Origin: Morella rubra
Lineage: Eukaryota; Streptophyta; Magnoliopsida; Fagales; Myricaceae
Direction: 5' to 3'
Length of the DNA stretch: 64,000 bases
NCBI GenBank assembly: GCA_003952965.2
Contig: CM025850.1
Location: forward strand, 22,305,484-22,369,483
The position numbers and the translations under genes are program-made. This document shows, one piece after another, positions 58,440-64,000 of this stretch. The notes under the pieces were generated by a model that made no database searches, had not been told where the DNA came from, and worked only from the letters and a program-made list of their open reading frames with translations. Every line of letters begins with the position of its first letter. Position 1 is the first letter of the stretch.

Positions 58440-59130
58440 TACGAGCTTTAAATGAACTTAAACGAGTTGAGTCAAGTCTATGCAAGCTTTGTTCGTGAGC
58501 TTAAATTGAGTCGAGCTGAATTTTTTACAAGTTTGGCTCGTCTAATATTTGAGTTCAAATTAGTGTTTTAACTTAGCTTGTTTATTAAACGAACCGAGCT
58601 CGACTCGAGCTTAGAAGAGCCGAGCTCAAACTGTTCATGAATAGATTGGATAATATTTAATCAGGATCGGCTTAAGGGTAAGGCAACTTAAGCGATTGCC
58701 TAAGGCCTCACCCCGAGCAAGGCCTCGTAACAGAGTAAGAAAAATATATTTGTGTTGTAGAACCCAAAAAATAAAAGACAATTGAGCTAAGGAAAAAAAA
58801 AAACGTAATGGCAAGATGCAATCTTTTCATATTTTTTTTTTCATGGGTGGACTATCTTTTTGTGAGTGATATGTTTCTTTGAGACCTCTTAATCTTTTTT
58901 TTTCAGATATTTTTGAACTTTGCTTAAATAGAAAAAATGCCCTATATAGATCTCTTAACCGTGCAAGTCATGGGATCTTGATGTCATGTATGAGGGCCCA
59001 TAAAACATAATTAATAGGGCCTTTGAATATTTTATATTAAATTAAATAATTTTCAGATAATTTTAAATATTTTTTATATATAAAAGGGACTATATTAGGC
59101 CCCCCATTTGTTGGTTGTAGGCATTCATAG
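58440..59130. mobile_element. Repeat debris: GAGCTCG-rich repeat and hAT-like fragment
   Basis: 58440-58640 carries CGAGCTCGACTCGAGCTTAG-like palindromes, a common plant dispersed repeat. 58661-59130 begins CAGGATCGGCTTAAGGGTAAG and contains GCCTAAGGCCTC, as in ends of hAT elements with CAGGGCCGGC-like termini. No coding capacity or target duplication seen. 59131-60075 shows no gene apart from the likely 3' UTR of the next gene. Confidence 0.4.
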
Positions 59131-60075
59131 ATAGGGCTTTAAAATGGAGTAACTTCGTAAAGTCAATGAAACCGCCCAACAAAATGTCGGAAAGGAAATT
59201 TGTATTGATTTCAATTTTCATGATATATTTTATGTAATCTAGTTAGTACAACTATTTTGTTTTATACTTTTGGAATTTTTCATCTACTTGTTTTTACAAA
59301 ATACTAATTATATGTTACTAGAATGATTATTTTTCTATTGTTTATAAATTTTTTTTAATCCTGTTGATGTTGTGAAAAGAATGTATGAATCTAATGGACA
59401 TGACAAAAATTCAGTGAACCAGGTAGGTCTTTGTTAATTGTTAGTGTCCCATTGTGAAGCTCTAACACGAATGAATACAGCCAATAGAAGTCCCATACAG
59501 TCTGCAGTAGTAGAATCAATCCACTTGAGGCTGATGCAGTCTCCAGCGTACCATATGAAAGCATAATTGGAAAAAGGCAAGTGAGACAATCTGCATTGTC
59601 TTTCTAAACCTGAGACAGCTTTTATTTGGTTCTTGCATTGGCAGAGACAAGCTGGGTCTTAAAAAATAGAAGACTTCTGAGCAAATCAAGACAATCCAAG
59701 GACCTAGAAATCTCGTTGGATTGTCCATCTTTACAGACTACTTTGACAAACAGCCACTCCGACTGGTTTAAAAGCTCATGACCAGAATTTTTGCTGTAGA
59801 TATAATATCAAGTTTTCTGAAGAGTTTCTTTTCCTTTCTTTCTTTCGTTCTTTATTCACCCCACAAGGGGAGAAGAGTATTAGTTCCCAAAAGTAGTGTA
59901 TCTTCCTAAGAACCTACTAGTGCTTCTTCAACAGACCAGGAATTAATGATTAGAGGCCTAGGACTGCCAAAAACTGAACACCGTCTTCAGCATTTCCGGC
60001 AGCCCAATTCTGTTTTTCTTTTCGTTACAGCAAGAGAACTCACCTATCAAAGTACTCTTACAAGGTCAATTCATT

Positions 60076-63067
<2,992 letters not shown>

Positions 63068-63593
63068 TTCTGAATTGACAATTTCGTACCGGAATTTCGC
63101 CGGAGCTCAGAGGCTAGCTTTTGGCCTACTTCGTGAGTGTCTACTGGGAGTCGTTAAATGTAATCTCAATCCTCGGCGACTGCACCGAAATTAAAAGAAT
63201 ACTTTTCAGCGATACCTAGATTGCAAATAAAAGTCAAAGTCAGATTCAATATTACGGTGGGTACAACGTTAAATTTTATAGGGCCTTGTTCGTGATTGGT
63301 GTTGAGATTGAGATTGAGATCGAGAGAGTGTCTATTAGAATTTTGTATTGGGTATGTGATTATTGAAATTGAGTGATACAAGATCTTAATAATTACTTTT
63401 TAAAGTCTCATATGCTGTGTCAATTAGATGATGAAATGTAATATCATTGAAGAAACAAGAAACGATAATATTTTTTAATTTTTTAATTCGATATTTGACT
63501 TTGAGTCACGCAACGCACGAGAGATATAGACAGATTTGTGATGTTTGCAAAAACCAACTAAGAATTCTAACGCATCCAAATACAGAATATTTA

Positions 63594-63959
63594 GGGGGTG
63601 TTTATTTGCCAAAATTTCAAGGAATATTCTTGAAATTTTGAAATCTTTAGGTGCCGTTTGTTTCCTCAACATTTTGGAGTATGGAAATTTCCAGCAAAAC
63701 AAACACACTTCAAAATTTTTAACTTTTACACATACACACTTCACCTTTCACAAACCCAATAAATCTCAATAAAGTAAAGATTCCAAAATTTCGGGAATAT
63801 TCTTCAAAATTTTGACAAACAAACACCCCCTTACTTTATTGAGATTTATTGGGTTTGTGAAAGGTAAAATATGTATGTGTAAAAGTTAAAAATTTTGGAA
63901 TGTGTTTGTTTTGTTGAAAATTTTTATATCCCAAAATATTGAGGGAAACAAACGCCCCC
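63594..63959. mobile_element. Two Harbinger-type MITEs with interleaved arms
   Basis: Arms in the order A (63594-63646), B (63650-63774), A' (63775-63831) and B' (63832-63959). A starts GGGGGTGTTTATTTGCC and A' ends in its reverse complement. B starts GGTGCCGTTTGTTTCC and B' ends GGGAAACAAACGCCCCC. TTA lies at 63591-63593, 63647-63649, after A', and 63960-63962. This lies about 530 bp upstream of the hydratase start codon. Confidence 0.75.
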
Positions 63960-64000
63960 TTAAGAGCGGGACTTAAAGTCTTAAAGCCTAAACAAGGCCC

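Overview
The window looks like nuclear DNA of a flowering plant, probably a eudicot. Three host genes have GT-AG introns and plant-type orthologues, all on the minus strand. The rest is mostly nested plant transposons: Mutator-like elements (MULEs), Copia and Gypsy LTR elements, and Mutator, Harbinger and hAT-type MITEs. Everything here was read by eye from the sequence; no alignment or database search was run.

Layout. 1-4.4 kb: 5' part of a UCH3-like ubiquitin C-terminal hydrolase gene; its 3' end lies beyond the left edge. 4.58-18.57 kb: MULE-1, about 7.4 kb of element inflated to 14 kb by a MITE in its left terminal repeat, two Copia solo LTRs and a 3.7-kb LTR-like insertion. 19.2-24.35 kb: a decayed Ty3/Gypsy chromovirus. 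25.3-29.5 kb: MULE-3, carrying two MITEs and broken on the right by a Copia element (29.48 kb on), which itself carries another solo LTR. 32.2-37.2 kb: a reverse-oriented Copia pol remnant, unresolved LTR-like DNA, and a gene remnant with a plant Ptta/En-Spm-type transposase domain. 37.4-47.45 kb: MULE-2, again with a MITE and two Copia solo LTRs. 47.5-51.9 kb: a candidate Pack-MULE, a CCGGAA-rich hAT-like element and a Mutator MITE. 52.3-57.5 kb: complete nine-exon OXA1 gene (mitochondrial inner-membrane insertase). 58-59.1 kb: MITE and hAT-like debris. 60.1-63.1 kb: complete eight-exon mitochondrial enoyl-CoA hydratase gene. 63.6-64 kb: interleaved MITE arms.

Main pattern. All three MULEs share one plan. 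A plus-strand gene runs inward from the left terminal repeat and encodes a GRF-type zinc finger, a charged helical stretch and a C-terminal hydrophobic segment. A minus-strand MuDR-type transposase gene runs inward from the right, so the two genes converge. This is the layout of maize MuDR (mudrA/mudrB), with a GRF-zinc-finger membrane-anchored protein in the mudrB position. All copies here are disabled by stops, frameshifts or insertions. A second pattern is that six Copia LTR insertions of two families, five with exact 5-bp target duplications, all lie in MULE DNA or in the Copia element inserted into MULE-3. Both families carry arrays of palindromes with a GTCGAC core.
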